From: Sphaerisporangium rubeum
GTDB taxonomy: Bacteria > Actinomycetota > Actinomycetes > Streptosporangiales > Streptosporangiaceae
Direction: 5' to 3'
Assembly (NCBI RefSeq): GCF_014207705.1
Contig: NZ_JACHIU010000001.1
Span: 1 to 64,000 of the forward strand
DNA length: 64,000 nt
The notes beneath the pieces were generated by a model. That model was not told the origin of the DNA. It saw only the letters and a program-made list of their open reading frames with translations, and ran no database searches. Below are positions 38,879 to 47,998 of this stretch, in pieces (position 1 is the first letter of the stretch; each line of letters starts with the position of its first letter). The translations under genes and the position numbers were made by a program.

Positions 38879-39418
38879 GGCTTCGGCCCTTCCTCCCATT
38901 GACGCGGCCCCCGCACGCTCGCCGCGGTTCGTTGTCCACAGGTGCGTCCGCGAGAGCGAACTCCGCAGGCGCCCCGCCTCGCGGCTGTCCCCACAGCGTT
39001 ATCCGCAGGCGCCTTCCGCTGATCCACATCGTTTCCACACGATGTCCACAGCCCTCGTGATGCGCGACGGTGCGTATCTGCGAGGTAGAGGGAAGGTTCG
39101 GAGGGCCGACAGTAGCGCTGTGCACATCCCTGTTCAAGACGTTGTCCACAGACTAGTGGCAGGTTCGGTGAGACACGATGCACATCCTGTGGATGAAGGG
39201 TCCCCGGTGGATAACGGGGCTGTGGAATAGTGGATAACCCCAGCGGGGCAAGCGGCATCGCCGTTCTGGTTTGACCTTTGGGCCACCGGCCCCGTAACGT
39301 ACGACGGTCGGCTTGTCGCGCGACGGCACTTTGGCGTGCCCGTGCATCCGGCAGGCCAAGCCCTGTGTGTCACTCGTCCGCACGCCGTGCGGGCGAAAAT
39401 CCAGCCTGGAGCCCACTC
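38879..39418. other. dnaA-rpmH gap with a second DnaA-box cluster
   Basis: No gene is visible in these 540 bp. DnaA-box-like 9-mers occur at 38932-38940 and 39142-39150 (both perfect TTGTCCACA), and 8-of-9 matches at 38999-39007, 39020-39028, 39042-39050, 39188-39196, 39206-39214 and 39229-39237. The divergent promoters of dnaA and rpmH must also be here, so the boxes may serve dnaA autoregulation, origin function or both. Confidence 0.75.
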
Positions 39419-39556
39419 GTGAGCAAGCGTACTTTCCAGCCGAACAACCGTCGCCGCGCGAAGACCCACGGCTTCCGGCTGCGCATGCGCACGCGTGCGG
39501 GTCGCGCGATCCTCGCCGCCCGCCGCCGCAAGGGCCGCTCGGAGCTCTCCGCCTGA
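39419..39556 (+). CDS. rpmH: 50S ribosomal protein L34
   Basis: This 45-residue basic protein is L34 in full: [19 protein letters not shown] followed by [18 protein letters not shown]. The start is GTG 39419 with TGGAG 8 nt upstream. It opens the rightward cluster rpmH-rnpA-yidD-yidC-jag-rsmG. Confidence 0.96.
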   Translation: MSKRTFQPNNRRRAKTHGFRLRMRTRAGRAILAARRRKGRSELSA

Positions 39557-39656
39557 CGACGCGGAGCACCCGGGCCCTCGGTCCGCACGCCCGCCGGTCC
39601 CGCCGGCGGGCGAAAGCCGTATCCGGGCCCTTGTCACTCTGAGAGCAGGTCCTGTC

Positions 39657-40052
39657 GTGTTGTCCTCCGCCTTCCGCATGCGCCGCGGAGATCAGTTCGT
39701 CACGGCGATCAAGGGAGGACGGCGTGCCGGACGCCCCACCCTGGTCGCCCACCTGAGCGATCGCGGAGACCTGGCGGATCCCCCGCAGGTCGGGTTCGTG
39801 GTGAGCAAGGCGGTCGGCGGCGCGGTGGTGCGCAACCGCGTCAAGCGCCGCCTGAGACATCTCATGCGAGACCGCCTCCACTCCCTACCGCGAGGTAGCC
39901 TGCTTGTTGTACGCGCCAATCCCCAGGCGGCGTCCGCGCGTAGCGAGCTTCTCGCCGCCGAGTTGGATGTCGTCCTGGAGCGATTGATCGGCCGCCGGCA
40001 CGGCGGGCCGATCGCCCGGCCGCGACGGATGGACCAAGATGAGCGGCGGTGA
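39657..40052 (+). CDS. rnpA: Ribonuclease P protein component
   Basis: This 131-residue protein supports the RNase P RNA in cutting tRNA 5' leaders. It starts at GTG 39657 ([20 protein letters not shown]) and carries the RNR signature [12 protein letters not shown] and the preceding [14 protein letters not shown]. It overlaps yidD by 14 bp. Confidence 0.93.
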   Translation: MLSSAFRMRRGDQFVTAIKGGRRAGRPTLVAHLSDRGDLADPPQVGFVVSKAVGGAVVRNRVKRRLRHLMRDRLHSLPRGSLLVVRANPQAASARSELLAAELDVVLERLIGRRHGGPIARPRRMDQDERR

Positions 40053-40395
40053 GTGGGGTGCCCGAGCCCAGGATCCCCCCGGGGCGAGTCACCGGCGGGC
40101 GGTCGTGACCGTGCCCGCCCCACGTCAGGCGGGGCCGGTCTCACCGGCGGCCCGCGTTCTGCTCGTCCCGATCCGGTTCTACCGCGCGTTCATCAGCCCG
40201 CTCCTCGGGCCGCGATGCCGGTTCGAGCCGTCCTGCAGTGCCTACGGGCTTGACGCCATCGCCGTGCACGGCGCACTACGAGGGCTGTGGCTGACCATCA
40301 GGCGAATCGGGCGTTGCCACCCCTTCCACCCGGGGGGTTATGACCCGGTGCCTCCGCGCCGGGTCCGGCCCGACGACGAAACGCAAGGGAGCTAG
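40039..40395 (+). CDS. yidD: Membrane protein insertion efficiency factor YidD
   Basis: This 118-residue peripheral membrane protein has the YidD core [20 protein letters not shown] followed by [13 protein letters not shown] and the [13 protein letters not shown] end with its three Cys. The N-terminal 35 residues are an extra basic, disordered stretch. YidD aids YidC-dependent insertion. The ATG lies inside the rnpA end, and yidC follows after 4 bp. Confidence 0.93.
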   Translation: MSGGEWGARAQDPPGASHRRAVVTVPAPRQAGPVSPAARVLLVPIRFYRAFISPLLGPRCRFEPSCSAYGLDAIAVHGALRGLWLTIRRIGRCHPFHPGGYDPVPPRRVRPDDETQGS

Positions 40396-40399
40396 CTCG

Positions 40400-41362
40400 G
40401 TGGAGCTGTCATGGCTGAATTGGCTATATGAAGCAGTAGCCCAGGTCATCGCGTGGATCCACGCGGGCTACAGCACGTTCCTGCCCGCGGACAACGGCTT
40501 GAACTGGGCCCTGACCATCATCACGCTGACCGTGCTGATGCGTCTGCTGATCTTCCCGCTCTTCATGAAGCAGATGCGCTCGTCGCGGAAGATGCAGGAG
40601 CTCGCTCCCAAGGTTCAAGAGCTGCGCAAGCGCTACAAGAACGACAAGCAGCGCATGAACCAGGAGGTGATGAAGGTCTACCAGGAGGGTGGGGCCAACC
40701 CGCTCGGCGGGTGCCTGCCCATCGTGGCGCAGTTCCCGATCTTCATCTCCATGTTCACCGTGCTGCGGGCCATCGCCGAGGACCAGGCCAAGTACGGCAT
40801 GACCCAGGAACTGGTGAACAGCGCTCGTTCGGCCCACGTGTTCGGCGCGCCGATCCCCGCGACGTTCTTCACCAGCTCCGAGCACATCTTGGCGCTCGAC
40901 GCCGACCCGGTCGTCACCAAGATCGTTCTCGGCATCTTCGTGGCGGTCAGCTCCGCGACGACCTTCCTGACCGTGCGGCAGAGCGTCACCCGGTCGATGG
41001 CCCAGATGCCGGACAACCCGATGGCGCAGCAGCAGAAGATCCTGATGTACATCTCGCCGCTGTTCGCGATCTTCAGCCTGAACTTCGCGCTCGGCCTTAT
41101 TCTTTACTGGGTCACCACCAACCTGTGGACGCTCGGTCAGCAACACTGGTTCTACAGCCGTCACCCGATGCCGGTCGTCGACGCCAAGGGCAACGTGGTG
41201 CAGCCCGAGCCGAAGCCCGGGTTGCTGAGCAGGTTCCTGCCCGGCAAGCCCGCCGCCGAGGAGCCCGCGGACGCGCCAGTGGACGAGCCCGCACCCAAGG
41301 TGATCCGTCAGCAGCCCACCCGGCAGCCGCGCAGCAAGCGCTCGGGAAGCAAGAAGTCCTAG
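40400..41362 (+). CDS. yidC: Membrane protein insertase YidC
   Basis: This 320-residue insertase starts at GTG 40400 with GGGAG 8 nt upstream. It has five or so membrane helices, the conserved Arg in the second (LTVLMRLLIFPLF), the cytoplasmic helical hairpin KMQELAPKVQELRKRYKNDK and the PQFPIF-like VAQFPIFISMF. As in other Gram-positives it lacks the large periplasmic domain. The C-terminal 60 residues are basic and Pro-rich, suited to ribosome contact. Confidence 0.95.
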   Translation: MELSWLNWLYEAVAQVIAWIHAGYSTFLPADNGLNWALTIITLTVLMRLLIFPLFMKQMRSSRKMQELAPKVQELRKRYKNDKQRMNQEVMKVYQEGGANPLGGCLPIVAQFPIFISMFTVLRAIAEDQAKYGMTQELVNSARSAHVFGAPIPATFFTSSEHILALDADPVVTKIVLGIFVAVSSATTFLTVRQSVTRSMAQMPDNPMAQQQKILMYISPLFAIFSLNFALGLILYWVTTNLWTLGQQHWFYSRHPMPVVDAKGNVVQPEPKPGLLSRFLPGKPAAEEPADAPVDEPAPKVIRQQPTRQPRSKRSGSKKS

Positions 41363-41389
41363 CCGGTTGTCTCGAAGGGGAGTTCGGAC

Positions 41390-41890
41390 GTGACCGAAGT
41401 GAACGAGGGGCAGGCCCCGCAGGCCGCGCCGGACATCAATGCCCTGGAGCAGGAGGGCGAGATCGCGGCGGACTACCTCGAAGGGTTGCTGGACATCGCC
41501 GACCTCGACGGCGACATCGACATGGACGTCGAAGGGGACCGGGCCCTGGTGTCGATCGTCGACATCAAGGGTGGCGACCTGGTGGGGGAGAACGGCGAGG
41601 TGCTCGAAGCCCTGCAGGAGCTCACCCGGCTGGCCGTGCATCGGCGCACCGGTGAGCGTTCCCGGTTGATGCTCGATGTCGGCGGCTTCCGTCACGGCCG
41701 GCGGATCGAGCTGAGCAAGCTCGCCACCAAGACCGCCGAGGACGTCAAGCGGTCCGGAGAGGCCCGGTCGCTGCAGCCGATGACGCCGTTCGAGCGCAAG
41801 ATCGTGCACGACGCCGTCGCCGCGGCGGGGCTGCGCAGTGAGTCCGAGGGTGAGGAGCCGCAGCGTTTCGTGGTGGTGCTCCCCGCCTGA
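41390..41890 (+). CDS. jag: Jag/KhpB-type RNA-binding protein (KH + R3H)
   Basis: This 166-residue protein has an acidic N-terminal extension, a KH-like domain (DMDVEGDRALVSIVDI, GENGEVLEALQELTR) and a C-terminal R3H domain (PMTPFERKIVHDAVAA with SEGEEPQRFVVVLP). Jag/KhpB proteins bind many RNAs and influence cell shape and division. GTG 41390 follows GGGGAG by 8 nt. It ends the yidC transcript, with a strong hairpin 18 bp after the stop. Confidence 0.92.
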   Translation: MTEVNEGQAPQAAPDINALEQEGEIAADYLEGLLDIADLDGDIDMDVEGDRALVSIVDIKGGDLVGENGEVLEALQELTRLAVHRRTGERSRLMLDVGGFRHGRRIELSKLATKTAEDVKRSGEARSLQPMTPFERKIVHDAVAAAGLRSESEGEEPQRFVVVLPA

Positions 41891-42231
41891 GCCGTCCGGC
41901 ACGTGCAAGGGGCCGCCGATCCCGTGGGATCGGCGGCCCCTGCCGGTTCCCCGGCCCTTGAGCCGACGTTCGCTGTAGTTCGCTGGCGTCCGCCGAACGA
42001 GCCGGGCAACCCGATGCGTCACCTCCATTGGTAGTGCCTCTCCCCCGCTTTCGCATGGGTGTCGTGCGGCTTCCGGCGGAAATACGGCCAGGTTCTGACC
42101 GTCCGGAGACCCTTTGTTGACGGATGGAGCCATGCGGACCGTCCACAGCCGCTCGCGTCGATCACGTCGTGGTGGCCCGCGCCGGTTACCCTTACGCGGA
42201 AGATGTTGTGACCGGTCTGGTTGAGTGAGTG
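41891..42231. other. Gap between jag and rsmG
   Basis: Apart from the hairpin at 41909-41940 I see no gene. The rest should hold the rsmG-parA-parB promoter; TTGACG at about 42117 could be a -35 but no matching -10 is convincing. Confidence 0.4.
41909..41940 (+). terminator. 15-bp hairpin after jag
   Basis: A perfect 15-bp G/C-rich stem (41909-41923 with 41926-41940) with a 2-nt loop follows the jag stop. No U-run, which is normal for such actinomycete terminators. Confidence 0.8.
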
Positions 42232-42918
42232 ATGGCGGAAAGCGAACAGCTGCCCGAAGCGCCCGCGGAGGCGCAAGAGGTCTTCACCGGCGACGCGTGG
42301 CCTCGCGCCGAGGCGTACGCGGCGATGCTGGCCGGTCCAGGCGTGGTCCGAGGGCTGCTCGGTCCGCGTGAGGTGCCACGCGTCTGGGACCGCCATCTGC
42401 TCAACTGCGCGGTGGTCGCCGAGGCGGTCCCCGCGGAGGCGAGCCTTGTGGACATCGGCTCGGGTGCCGGGTTGCCCGGCATCGTGCTGGCCATCGTGCG
42501 GCCTGACATCACGGTCACCTTGCTGGAGCCGTTGCTGCGACGCACGACCTTCCTTGAGGAGTGCGTGGCCGGGCTGAAGCTGTCCAATGTCGAGGTGGTG
42601 CGCGGCCGCGCCGAGGAGCTGGCCGGCAAGCAGGTCTTCGACGTCGTCTCGGCCAGAGCGGTGGCACCGCTCGACCGGCTGCTGTCGTGGTCGATGCCGC
42701 TGCTGCGCGAGGGGGGTCAGCTGCTGGCGATGAAGGGGGAGCGCGCGGCGGAGGAGCTGGACGCCGCTTCAGAACAATTACGGTCGTATGGAGTGCGGAC
42801 CGCCGAGCTTGTCACCGTCGGGCGCGGTAGGGTCGTTCCGCCCACGACTCTTGTCCGGGTGGTCGCCGGACGCCCCGCCCGGAGCGCGCAAGGTGCACGC
42901 CGCCGACGGAAGAGGTGA
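42232..42918 (+). CDS. rsmG: 16S rRNA (guanine527-N7)-methyltransferase
   Basis: This 228-residue SAM enzyme methylates G527 of 16S rRNA; loss gives low-level streptomycin resistance. Motif I is LVDIGSGAGLPGIVLA, preceded by the RsmG-specific VWDRHLLNCAVV and followed by VSARAVAPLDRLL. The C-terminus is an Arg/Lys-rich tail. ATG 42232 is preferred over an adjacent GTG 42229. It overlaps the reading frame that leads into parA. Confidence 0.94.
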   Translation: MAESEQLPEAPAEAQEVFTGDAWPRAEAYAAMLAGPGVVRGLLGPREVPRVWDRHLLNCAVVAEAVPAEASLVDIGSGAGLPGIVLAIVRPDITVTLLEPLLRRTTFLEECVAGLKLSNVEVVRGRAEELAGKQVFDVVSARAVAPLDRLLSWSMPLLREGGQLLAMKGERAAEELDAASEQLRSYGVRTAELVTVGRGRVVPPTTLVRVVAGRPARSAQGARRRRKR

Positions 42919-43049
42919 CGGTCATGCCGGGTACGTCCACCGGCCTCGGCTGGCCGGATCGTCCCGTCGTCGCGTCGGAGGGGAGACCCTCCGGCCTCGG
43001 CTGGCCTTCCGGCACCATTCCATCCACCCCGGTGGAAAGGACGACGACC

Positions 43050-43982
43050 GTGTCCCAGCCCCCTTACACCCCAGGCGATTCGCCGCTGGTCCGAGAGGCG
43101 CTCAGCTCAGTGGTTTCACGTGAAACAGCCCCGTCAACCCCCGTTTCGATCGGCTACCTCCCCTCCCGGCAGGACGGCGACTGGCCCCGTCCGCCACGTC
43201 AGCGGATCATCACGATAGCCAACCAGAAGGGCGGCGTCGGCAAGACGACGACCGCCGTCAATCTCGCGGCGGGCCTGTCGATGCACGGTCAGCGTGTGCT
43301 GGTCGTCGACCTCGACCCGCAGGGCAACGCGTCCACCGCACTGTCGGTCGAGCACCGCGGCGACATCCCGTCGGTCTACCAGGTGCTGGTGGAGGACATG
43401 GCGCTGCGCGACATCGTCAGCCCGGTTCCCGACATGCCGAACCTCTACTGTGCACCCGCCACCATCGGGCTGGCCGGCGCGGAGATCGAGCTGGTCTCGC
43501 TGGTGGCCAGGGAAGCCCGGCTCAAGCGTGCGCTGGAGGCGTTCGACTCGATCGAGCTGGACTACATCCTGATCGACTGCCCGCCGTCCCTCGGTCTGCT
43601 GACCGTGAACGCCATGGTGGCGGCGGAGGAGGTGCTGATCCCGATCCAGTGCGAGTACTACGCCTTGGAAGGAGTCAGCCAGCTCCTGCAGAACGTCGAG
43701 CTGGTCCGCGTCCACCTCAACCAGTCGCTGCGGGTGTCCACCATCCTGCTCACCATGTACGACGGCCGCACCCGCCTGGCGTCGCAGGTGGCCGACGAGG
43801 TCAGGTCCCACTTCGGCGAATCGGTGCTCGACACGGTGATCCCGCGCAGCGTGCGGGTCTCGGAGGCGCCGAGCTACGGGCAGTCGGTGCTCACGTACGA
43901 CGCGGGGTCCAGCGGCGCCATGGCTTACATGGACGCGGCGCGTGAGATCGCCTTCCGAGGCGCGGCGGTCAGCGGAAAGTGA
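43050..43982 (+). CDS. parA: Chromosome-partition ATPase ParA
   Basis: This 310-residue Walker ATPase starts at GTG 43050 with AAGGA 9 nt upstream. The deviant Walker A is [19 protein letters not shown] (about residues 60-78), followed by [12 protein letters not shown] and [12 protein letters not shown]. With ParB and parS it moves sister origins apart. The N-terminal 45 residues are an unstructured extension that encodes, in DNA, a parS site (43112-43127). Confidence 0.93.
   Translation: MSQPPYTPGDSPLVREALSSVVSRETAPSTPVSIGYLPSRQDGDWPRPPRQRIITIANQKGGVGKTTTAVNLAAGLSMHGQRVLVVDLDPQGNASTALSVEHRGDIPSVYQVLVEDMALRDIVSPVPDMPNLYCAPATIGLAGAEIELVSLVAREARLKRALEAFDSIELDYILIDCPPSLGLLTVNAMVAAEEVLIPIQCEYYALEGVSQLLQNVELVRVHLNQSLRVSTILLTMYDGRTRLASQVADEVRSHFGESVLDTVIPRSVRVSEAPSYGQSVLTYDAGSSGAMAYMDAAREIAFRGAAVSGK
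43112..43127. promoter_or_regulatory. parS: parS site inside the parA coding region
   Basis: GGTTTCACGTGAAACA matches the parS consensus TGTTTCACGTGAAACA at 15 of 16 positions, and its 14-bp core is a perfect palindrome. It encodes the VSRET part of the ParA N-terminal extension. ParB (next gene) should bind it. Confidence 0.9.
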
Positions 43983-44109
43983 TCCGGCCTGGTGCCGGTA
44001 CGCTCCTGTGGAGCGTGCCCGCGCCGATCCGGTGGAACGTCAAAATGAAGACGAGGCGCGGTCGGGGGCGGTGGTAGCCCACGAAAGACCGGTCGGGCGA
44101 GGAGGAGTC

Positions 44110-45072
44110 GTGGCCCAGCAGAGGCGTGTCGGACTGGGGAAGGGTCTCGGGGCCCTGATCCCCACCGGGCCGCTCGTCGACGTGCGGACTCCCGGCACGG
44201 TCGCGGCACCGCCGCAGGAGGACAACGGACTCAAGCCGATCGACGGCGCGTACTTCATGGAGGTGCCGCTCGAAGCGATCACCCCCAACCCGCGCCAGCC
44301 ACGTGACATCTTCGACGAGGAGGCGCTGCAGGAGCTCGCCGACTCGATCCGGGAGGTCGGCCTCCTCCAGCCGATCGTGGTGCGGTCGACCGGCGCCGGC
44401 CGGTACGAGCTGATCATGGGGGAGCGGCGCTGGCGCGCCTCCCAGCTGCTCGACCTCAAGGTCATTCCCGCCATCGTGCGCGACACCCAGGACGACGCGC
44501 TGCTGCGCGACGCGCTGATCGAGAACCTTCAGCGCGAACAGCTCAACGCTCTGGAAGAGGCGGCCGCCTACCGTCAGCTCCTGGACGACTTCGGCGCGAC
44601 CCACGAGCAACTGGCCCAGCGTGTCGGACGCTCGCGATCCCACATCACCAACACCCTGCGCCTGCTGAACCTCCCGACGGCCGTCCAGTGGCGCGTCGCC
44701 GCCGGCACCATCAGCGCCGGTCACGCACGGGCCCTGCTCGGCCTGAGCGACGCCGCGGCCCAGGAGCATCTCGCCGACCGCATCGTCGCCGAGGGACTGT
44801 CGGTCCGCACCGTCGAAGAGATCGTCTCCTTGGGAGAGGCCACCGCGGCCCCGGCTCCGCGGGCCCGCCGCCAGAAGGCACTGCCGGAACCCGCGCTCAC
44901 GTCGCTGGCCGACCGCCTCTCCGACCACTTCGAGACCCGGGTCCGCGTGGACATGGGCCGCCACAAGGGCCGTATCGTCGTCGAGTTCGCCACCCTGGAC
45001 GACCTGGAACGCATCATCACCACCATGGCCCCTGCCGCCGCCACTCCCCTCGACTCCGGCGACGAGGTCTGA
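44110..45072 (+). CDS. parB: Chromosome-partition protein ParB
   Basis: This 320-residue CTP-dependent clamp starts at GTG 44110 with AGGAGG about 6 nt upstream. After [13 protein letters not shown] come the ParB/Srx nuclease-like domain with [13 protein letters not shown] and GERRWRA, the helix-turn-helix [19 protein letters not shown], and a C-terminal dimer domain. It loads at parS and spreads. parS sites occur in parA and at 46825 and 46870. Confidence 0.95.
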   Translation: MAQQRRVGLGKGLGALIPTGPLVDVRTPGTVAAPPQEDNGLKPIDGAYFMEVPLEAITPNPRQPRDIFDEEALQELADSIREVGLLQPIVVRSTGAGRYELIMGERRWRASQLLDLKVIPAIVRDTQDDALLRDALIENLQREQLNALEEAAAYRQLLDDFGATHEQLAQRVGRSRSHITNTLRLLNLPTAVQWRVAAGTISAGHARALLGLSDAAAQEHLADRIVAEGLSVRTVEEIVSLGEATAAPAPRARRQKALPEPALTSLADRLSDHFETRVRVDMGRHKGRIVVEFATLDDLERIITTMAPAAATPLDSGDEV

Positions 45073-45114
45073 GCTCCGCACCGGAACGCGGTGGCCGGCT
45101 GACGGGTCCAGCGG

Positions 45115-45774
45115 CTAGAGCCGTCTGATCGTCGCGAGCCAAGCCGGAGCGCCGTCGTCGTGGATCCTTGTCTCGACCCGGTTCGGCTCCACGGCGGTGA
45201 CGTCCCACCCGGCATCACGGGTGAACGCCGCCGGAAGGTCGTCGCGGCCAACCGGGTGCGGGCCGGTGCCGGAACCTTCGTCGCTGAAGCACAGCACGTA
45301 CAGGGTGCCGCCTGGCTCGGTCACGGAGGCGACGCTCGCCGCGTATTCACGCCGCTCGACGGCGTCGAAACTGTGGAACAACCCGCAGTCCAGCACCGTC
45401 TCGAACGTCCGCCGCAACTCCCCCAGACCGAAGGCGTCGGCTGTGACGAACTCGGCCCCGAGCCCCCGAGCCGCGGCCTTGGCCCGCGCGACCGCCAGCG
45501 CCGTTCCCGCCACGTCGACACCCACGACGGGCAGGCCCAGCGAAGCGATGTGCAGAGCGTGCTCACCGGTGCCGCACCCGACGTCCAGCACCGAACCGGA
45601 GAACGCACCTCTTGACGCCAGGCGTACGACAGCCTGCTGCGGCCGGCCGATGTCCCAGGGAGGCGGGCCGTCGTGGTACGACGCGTCCCACGGCACTCCT
45701 GTCATGCGTTCGTGGCTGGTGGGGAACCGGCCACCGAACGGATCGCCGGTCGAAGTCCCTGGTCCGTCGGACAC
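45115..45774 (-). CDS. Class I SAM methyltransferase (thiopurine-methyltransferase-like)
   Basis: This 219-residue soluble enzyme has motif I SVLDVGCGTGEHALHIA, with the N-terminal WDIGRPQQAV that precedes it in TPMT-like proteins, then VVGVDVAGTALAVA (motif II), ADAFGLGE and DCGLFHSFD. The acceptor is unknown. GTG 45772-45774 follows AGGAGG by 7 nt. It is convergent with parB across a 42-bp gap. Confidence 0.85.
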   Translation of the reverse strand: MSDGPGTSTGDPFGGRFPTSHERMTGVPWDASYHDGPPPWDIGRPQQAVVRLASRGAFSGSVLDVGCGTGEHALHIASLGLPVVGVDVAGTALAVARAKAAARGLGAEFVTADAFGLGELRRTFETVLDCGLFHSFDAVERREYAASVASVTEPGGTLYVLCFSDEGSGTGPHPVGRDDLPAAFTRDAGWDVTAVEPNRVETRIHDDGAPAWLATIRRL

Positions 45775-45951
45775 CTCGTCCCTCCTTGGCACTGATTTCG
45801 TCCATCGCCATGCTGCGTCTGCCCGTGCGGAGCCGCCGGATTCGTCCGAGCGGGGTTCAGCGGTCGTGCCGCCGGCAGGGTGAGGGTGACCCGACTTCGA
45901 CGCGTGCCCCCGGTGGCGGGTCGGCTCAGACGACGGACCAAGGGCCGCACA

Positions 45952-46770
45952 TCACTTCAGGAACTCCCTGGCGCCACGCAACCTTGTCGCCAGATGCCTC
46001 TGTGTCGAGGCGCAGTCGAGTCGCACATCGAGCGGCCCGAGCAGATCGGTGCCGGCACGCCGTCCGGAAGGCAGACGGTCGGGGTCCAGGCCGTCGCGGA
46101 CCGCGACAAGGCGGCCGAGCTCGTATCTGCTCATCGCGTCAGGCCCGGCGACATGATGGATTCCGTCGCGCTCGGAGCCCGCGAGCTCCAGGAGGGCCGC
46201 GGCCAGGTCGCCGACGTGCACGGGGCAGCGTACGTCGTCGGTGAACAGGACGCCTCGTGTGGGGTCTGCGGCGAGTGAGCGTACGAGGGTCTCCTGCGGG
46301 GAGTCGCCGTTCCCGATGATCAGGGACGTCCGTGCGATCACGGCCGCCGGGTCGGCCAGACGTACGGCCACCTCTGCGGCTGCTTTCGCCGCGCCGTACG
46401 GGGACACCGGGTCCGGTACGCGATCCTCGGTGTAGGTGACCGCCTTGCCGGAGAAGACCGCGTCGGTGGACACGTGCACGAGGCGTGCGCCGGTCGCGGA
46501 CGTCGCGACCGCCAGGTGACCGGGACCGGTGGCCGTCGTCAGCCAGTCGGTCTGGCGATAGGCCGCATTGACGACGACATCAGGGCGGATCTCGCCGACC
46601 AGCGCGGCGACGGCCGTACGGTCGCGGACGTCCAGCGGCCGCCAGGTCACCTCCGGCTCCGGTCCTGGTCGCGTCAGGTAGGTCGCGGTCACCACATGGC
46701 CTGCCGCGGTGGATCGGCGGACGAGTTCGCCGCCGAGGAATCCGCTGCCACCCACGATGAGGGTTCTCAT
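45952..46770 (-). CDS. RmlD-like dTDP-4-dehydrorhamnose reductase / sugar-nucleotide SDR
   Basis: This 272-residue NAD(P)-binding protein has the extended-SDR motif GGSGFLGGELV (7-17), PDVVVNAAYRQTDW, HVSTDAVFSG and the catalytic pair SPYGAAKAAAE (YxxxK). This resembles RmlD, the last enzyme of dTDP-L-rhamnose synthesis, yet no rhamnose genes are nearby, so the substrate is open. No partner overlaps it; two parS sites lie upstream. Confidence 0.82.
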   Translation of the reverse strand: MRTLIVGGSGFLGGELVRRSTAAGHVVTATYLTRPGPEPEVTWRPLDVRDRTAVAALVGEIRPDVVVNAAYRQTDWLTTATGPGHLAVATSATGARLVHVSTDAVFSGKAVTYTEDRVPDPVSPYGAAKAAAEVAVRLADPAAVIARTSLIIGNGDSPQETLVRSLAADPTRGVLFTDDVRCPVHVGDLAAALLELAGSERDGIHHVAGPDAMSRYELGRLVAVRDGLDPDRLPSGRRAGTDLLGPLDVRLDCASTQRHLATRLRGAREFLK

Positions 46771-46824
46771 GGACGGTGACCGTAGTGGGTCGGTTCCTTG
46801 ACGCGGTACTGCGCATGGCCCTGC

Positions 46825-46840
46825 TGTTTCACGTGAAACC
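46825..46840. promoter_or_regulatory. parS: parS site
   Basis: TGTTTCACGTGAAACC matches the parS consensus at 15 of 16 bases. It lies between the RmlD-like and threonine-aldolase genes, 1.8 kb from parB. Confidence 0.9.
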
Positions 46841-46869
46841 GAGACGTGGGTCGCCGCGTGCCAGGGCCT

Positions 46870-46885
46870 TGTTTCACGTGAAACG
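46870..46885. promoter_or_regulatory. parS: parS site
   Basis: TGTTTCACGTGAAACG matches parS at 15 of 16 bases, 45 bp from the neighbouring site (centre to centre), in the same intergenic gap. Confidence 0.9.
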
Positions 46886-46897
46886 GGGAGGGCTGGT

Positions 46898-47944
46898 TCA
46901 GGGCTTCAAGGTGTCGTGGATCGCGCGAGCGAACGTGTCCACGTCGTCCGGGGACGTGTTGAAGCTCGTCATCCAGCGGACGACACTGCCCTCCCAGACA
47001 TGGAACAGGAAGCGGGACTGCAGCGCGGTGATCGCTTCCAGGGGGAGAGCGGCGAAGACGGCGTTGGACTCCACGGGGTACTGGATGTCCAGGCCGGGGA
47101 GGTCGCTCACGGCGGCGGCCAGGCGGCGGGCCATCGCGTTGGCGTGGCCGGCGTTCCTCAGCCAGAGCTCGTCGGTGAGCAGAGTCGTCAGCTGGGCCGA
47201 GATGTACCGCATCTTGGAGCCCAGTTGCAGGGTCTGGCGGCGAAGGTACGGTGCAGCCTCGGCCAGTTCGGGACGAAGGGTTATCACCGCTTCGCCGAGC
47301 AGGCCGCCGTTCTTGGAGCCGCCGAAGCTGACCACGTCCACCCCGGCGTCGGTGGTGAGAGCGCGCAGAGAACAGCCCAGATAGGCGGCGGCGTTGGCCA
47401 GGCGAGCGCCGTCCACGTGCAGAAGCATGTCGTTGTCGTGCGCCGCCTGAGCCAGGGACGCGATCTCGTCGGGGGTGTAGCAGGTGCCGAGCTCGGTCAC
47501 CTCGGAGATGGAGACGACCTTGGGCTGGACGTAGCTGATGTTCCCGCGGACGTCGAGCCGGCTCGTCACGTCGCCGGGGGTGAGCTTGCCGTCGGGGGCC
47601 GGTACGGTGATCAGCTTGGCGCCGAGAACGCGTTCCGAGGCGCCGGTCTCGTGGGTGGCGATGTGCGCGGTCTCCGGACAGATGATCGCCTCGTACCGGC
47701 GGGTGAGCATCATGCTGAGCGAGATCATGTTGGCGCCGGTGCCGTTGAGCACCACGAAGCCGGACGCGTGCGCGCCGAACTCGGCGCGGATCCGGTCGTC
47801 CAGAGCGGCGGTCCACTCGTCGTCGCCGTAAGCGGGAGCGTCACCGGTGTTGGCCGCCGTGATGGCCTCCATGACAGCCGGATGCACACCCGCGTGGTTG
47901 TCGCTGGCGAAGCTCTTGGCGTAGCGGGATTCGATCACCAGCAC
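46898..47944 (-). CDS. Low-specificity threonine aldolase / beta-eliminating lyase
   Basis: This 348-residue fold-type I PLP enzyme cleaves threonine or allo-threonine to glycine and acetaldehyde. Characteristic segments are FASDNHAGVHPAVMEAI, the AYGDDEWT segment, HVDGARLANAAAYLG and the PLP Lys in VVSFGGSKNGG. The start codon is GTG. It is monocistronic as far as I can see, with Ddl further upstream on the same strand. Confidence 0.87.
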   Translation of the reverse strand: MLVIESRYAKSFASDNHAGVHPAVMEAITAANTGDAPAYGDDEWTAALDDRIRAEFGAHASGFVVLNGTGANMISLSMMLTRRYEAIICPETAHIATHETGASERVLGAKLITVPAPDGKLTPGDVTSRLDVRGNISYVQPKVVSISEVTELGTCYTPDEIASLAQAAHDNDMLLHVDGARLANAAAYLGCSLRALTTDAGVDVVSFGGSKNGGLLGEAVITLRPELAEAAPYLRRQTLQLGSKMRYISAQLTTLLTDELWLRNAGHANAMARRLAAAVSDLPGLDIQYPVESNAVFAALPLEAITALQSRFLFHVWEGSVVRWMTSFNTSPDDVDTFARAIHDTLKP

Positions 47945-47998
47945 AGGCTACGCCTGCTCGCGATGCCCCGCTCGGCCGGGGAACCGCGGCGGAGGACG

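Noticed and set aside
45952..46770. RmlD-like gene considered part of a dTDP-rhamnose locus
   Set aside because: No rmlA, rmlB or rmlC homologue is present in the window.
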